13,710 bases of DNA, taken from positions 1 through 13,710 of the forward strand of contig JBFXEJ010000141.1 in assembly GCA_050180235.1 (NCBI GenBank), read 5' to 3'. Shown one piece after another: positions 12,365 to 13,710 of this stretch. The notes beneath the pieces are model-generated. The model did not search any database. It worked only from the letters and a program-made list of their open reading frames with translations, and was not told the origin of the DNA. Each line of letters begins with the position of its first letter. Within the stretch, counting starts at the first letter, position 1. The translations under genes were made by a program, and so were the position numbers. This DNA is from JAABRU01 sp050180235 (lineage in GTDB: Bacteria; Desulfobacterota; Desulfobacteria; Desulfobacterales; Desulfococcaceae).

Positions 12365-12399
12365 AAAAACCGGATTTTCCGGAAAAATCCGGTTTTTTT
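12365..12399. terminator. Strong bidirectional intrinsic terminator
   Basis: AAAAACCGGATTTT (12365-12378) pairs perfectly with AAAATCCGGTTTTT (12384-12397) around the 5-nt loop CCGGA, 14 bp in all, followed by T to 12399. An A run at the left side gives the same shape on the minus strand. It ends the ligase transcript and separates it from the PAS-LuxR gene. Confidence 0.9.
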
Positions 12400-12405
12400 A
12401 ATACA

Positions 12406-12497
12406 CGAAAATTTTCGGCTGAGTACTTATCATTATACCGGCAAAATCCGGTATCCAGAATTATCTGATATTACTGAATTCCGGCTTAATCCGGAAT
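12406..12497. repeat. Cluster of palindromes with paired CCGG cores
   Basis: After the terminator come a perfect 12-bp palindrome CGAAAATTTTCG (12406-12417), a hairpin ATACCGG-caaaat-CCGGTAT (12435-12454) and a hairpin ATTCCGG-cttaat-CCGGAAT (12478-12497). The last two have the same plan of a 7-bp stem and 6-nt loop with CCGG at the base of the loop. No protein frame is convincing in 12309-12608. These could be regulator sites, extra terminators or members of a small dispersed repeat family. Confidence 0.5.
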
Positions 12498-12525
12498 AAC
12501 GGCACAGAGAATAATTTCCTGATTT

Positions 12526-12600
12526 TTGAAAGTGCCGCGTAACATCAGTAAAAAATAAGCAGGGAGTGACAAACTGAACTTTTGGCACTCCGGTAAAGGA
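12526..12600 (+). promoter_or_regulatory. Possible promoter and leader of the PAS-LuxR gene
   Basis: TTGAAA (12526-12531) and TAAAAA (12549-12554) are 17 bp apart, a fair sigma-70-like pair. The leader holds GGAGTG (12563-12568) and CACTCC (12586-12591), which can pair just before the ribosome site AAAGGA (12595-12600). AGTGCC (12531-12536) is complementary to GGCACT (12584-12589), an overlapping alternative. All of this is pattern reading only. Confidence 0.4.
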
Positions 12601-12608
12601 AAAAACAG

Positions 12609-13469
12609 ATGTCCCGCAAAGCTCAGAATGTCACTTTCTCCGACCTGCTGGCCAGAACCGTTCTTGACTCTCTCTCTGCGCATATTGCCATACTGGATGA
12701 GAAAGGCTTTGTGGTGGAAAGCAACCGTGCCTGGAGAACCTACGCATGCAAAAACAGCATGAAAGGAAATCCGGATTCCATTGGCCTGAATTATCTCGAT
12801 ATCTGTGATACTGCCAAAGGTGATGAATCTGAAGACGCCCGGCAGGTGTCCGCAGGCATACGGGCTGTGCTTGCAGGTCAGACCGAAGAATTTTTATATG
12901 ATTATCCCTGTCATTCGCCTGCAGGCCGATACTGGTATTATATGCGGGCTGTGGGCATGAACCACGAAGGAAAAATCATGGTTGTGGTCAGCCATGAAAA
13001 CATCACGGCCCTAAAACTGGCCGAAGAAACACTGAAAGAGCGGGAACAGGAACTCCGGGAGCATAATATTGCCCTGAAAGTGCTGCTGAAACAGCGGGAA
13101 AGTGATAAAGCCGAACTGGAGCAGAAAATGCTGCGCAATGTAAAGGAAATGGTGCTGCCCTATGTGGAAAAACTGAAAAAATCCAACCTGAAGGCGGAGC
13201 AGAAAACCTTTGCGGAAATCATTGAAAACCATCTCAATGACATTATTTCGCCTTTTCTTCAGCGTCTCTCCGCAGCAGAAATTTTCCTCACCCCGCAGGA
13301 AATGCAGGTTGCAGCCCTGGTCAGACAGGGACGATCCAGCAAGGACATTGCGGAAATCCTCAGTATCGGAGAAACCACAGTGCATTTTCACCGCAGAAAT
13401 CTCAGAATCAAATTCGGCCTGAAAAAACGGCATGGGAATCTGCGGGCGTACCTGATGTCCCTGTCATAG
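12609..13469 (+). CDS. PAS-domain LuxR-type transcription regulator
   Basis: A 286-residue regulator. Residues about 17-140 are a PAS sensor (LDSLSAHIAILDEKGFVVESNRAW at its start, YWYYMRAV and VVVSHENIT at its end). Residues about 136-200 are a long charged coiled coil. Residues 222-286 are a LuxR/GerE helix-turn-helix: FLTPQEMQVAALVRQGRSSKDIAEIL followed by the recognition part ETTVHFHRRNLRIKFGL. There is no receiver domain or phosphorylation site, so it should sense a ligand, redox state or small molecule directly through the PAS fold. AAAGGA lies about 8 nt before the ATG. It is the only clear regulator in the window; whether it controls the neighbouring ligase or surface genes is unknown. 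A terminator isolates it from the ligase gene. Confidence 0.88.
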   Translation: MSRKAQNVTFSDLLARTVLDSLSAHIAILDEKGFVVESNRAWRTYACKNSMKGNPDSIGLNYLDICDTAKGDESEDARQVSAGIRAVLAGQTEEFLYDYPCHSPAGRYWYYMRAVGMNHEGKIMVVVSHENITALKLAEETLKEREQELREHNIALKVLLKQRESDKAELEQKMLRNVKEMVLPYVEKLKKSNLKAEQKTFAEIIENHLNDIISPFLQRLSAAEIFLTPQEMQVAALVRQGRSSKDIAEILSIGETTVHFHRRNLRIKFGLKKRHGNLRAYLMSLS

Positions 13470-13502
13470 TCCTTGCAAATTTGATTTGATTGTGACAGGG
13501 AC
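13457..13502. terminator. 10-bp inverted repeat across the stop codon of the PAS-LuxR gene
   Basis: GTCCCTGTCA (13457-13466) is perfectly complementary to TGACAGGGAC (13493-13502), with a 26-nt AT-rich loop that begins with the TAG stop. There is no T run directly after it, so it may be a 3-prime hairpin or a repeat rather than a simple terminator. Confidence 0.45.
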
Positions 13503-13511
13503 TGTCTGTCA

Positions 13512-13529
13512 GAACGTGTCTGAAAAGTC
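13512..13529 (+). repeat. Third copy of the 18-bp terminal repeat, possible left end of another element
   Basis: GAACGTGTCTGAAAAGTC matches the right end of the 289-bp element (minus strand, 11060-11077) at 17 of 18 bases. The match continues through CTGTTTCCC and, with gaps, into a TTTT-TAAA stretch. It points rightward, so it could be the left end of an IS or MITE whose other end is outside the window. Confidence 0.55.
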
Positions 13530-13710
13530 TGTTTCCCTCCTTTTGTAAAATACTGTTATTGTTCGGGCTGTTTTGTTACAGATCTAAAGTTTCTTTACAT
13601 TAATCATATCTTGTTAAATGTCAGATTGTTATATTGTTATTTATACTGAAATAATATGCAAGTTGTTTATTTTGATTGATTTATTTTTGATTATATGTTA
13701 TTCTGACACA
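13530..13710. other. AT-rich end of window, no gene seen
   Basis: The composition drops sharply to AT-rich. There are many short runs such as TTGTTA and TTGAT, but no open frame of note and no strong hairpin. It could be the inside of a mobile element starting at 13512, or the promoter region of a gene to the right. Confidence 0.4.

Noticed and set aside
12584..12600. Possible sigma-54 promoter starting at TGGCAC before the PAS-LuxR gene
   Set aside because: The required GC/TTGC element about 5 bp further on is missing.

Overview
The window joins two kinds of DNA. Bases 1 to about 2150 are AT-rich and look like part of an integron gene-cassette array. Bases about 2260 to 13550 are more GC-balanced, rich in TTCCGG/CCGG, and look like chromosomal DNA of a Gram-negative bacterium. 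The best guess is a desulfobacterium of the Desulfonema kind. That guess rests on the two-partner-secretion exoprotein, the dockerin-ended surface protein and the PAS-LuxR regulator, plus the density of small hairpin repeats. It is inferred from protein style, not from a marker gene.

Left part. A hicBA toxin-antitoxin pair (334-770) is followed by an attC-like site (797-856). Next come an orphan single-TM protein (874-1929) and a long, well-formed attC site (1988-2100). The ends of the middle cassette agree: its attC starts with GCCGAAC and the upstream junction reads GTTCGGC, its exact complement, as expected for a cassette that was once a circle. A third cassette starts at 2095 but its zinc-ribbon ORF is cut after 12 codons by a 101-bp inverted-repeat element. 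No integrase gene is visible.

Middle part. On the minus strand lie a PotD-like periplasmic binding protein (3196-4320) and a DrrA/CcmA-type ABC ATPase (start 3050 or 3038, end 2277). They were probably once 34-46 bp apart, but a second copy of the element now sits between them and supplies the stop codon of the binding-protein gene. The permease usually found beside such an ATPase is absent; the cassette array lies where it would be. Divergently, a TpsA-type filamentous-haemagglutinin-like exoprotein (4554-7310) is followed by a 1125-residue secreted protein made of carboxypeptidase-regulatory-like repeats, ending in a dockerin-like module (7401-10778).

Right part. The 321-bp gap 10779-11099 is almost filled by a 289-bp element with 18-bp terminal inverted repeats, and the third copy of the 101-bp element is nested inside it. 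Then come an unusual AMP-forming acyl ligase with an acyl-carrier-like N-terminus (11100-12308), a strong bidirectional terminator plus a cluster of CCGG hairpins, and a PAS-LuxR regulator (12609-13469). A third copy of the 18-bp end (13512-13529) opens AT-rich DNA that runs off the window.

The clearest unusual features are the cassette array with its orphan membrane protein, and the family of 101-102-bp palindromic elements. All three copies are flanked by a 3-bp direct repeat (TAA, TTC, TTA), which marks them as true insertions.
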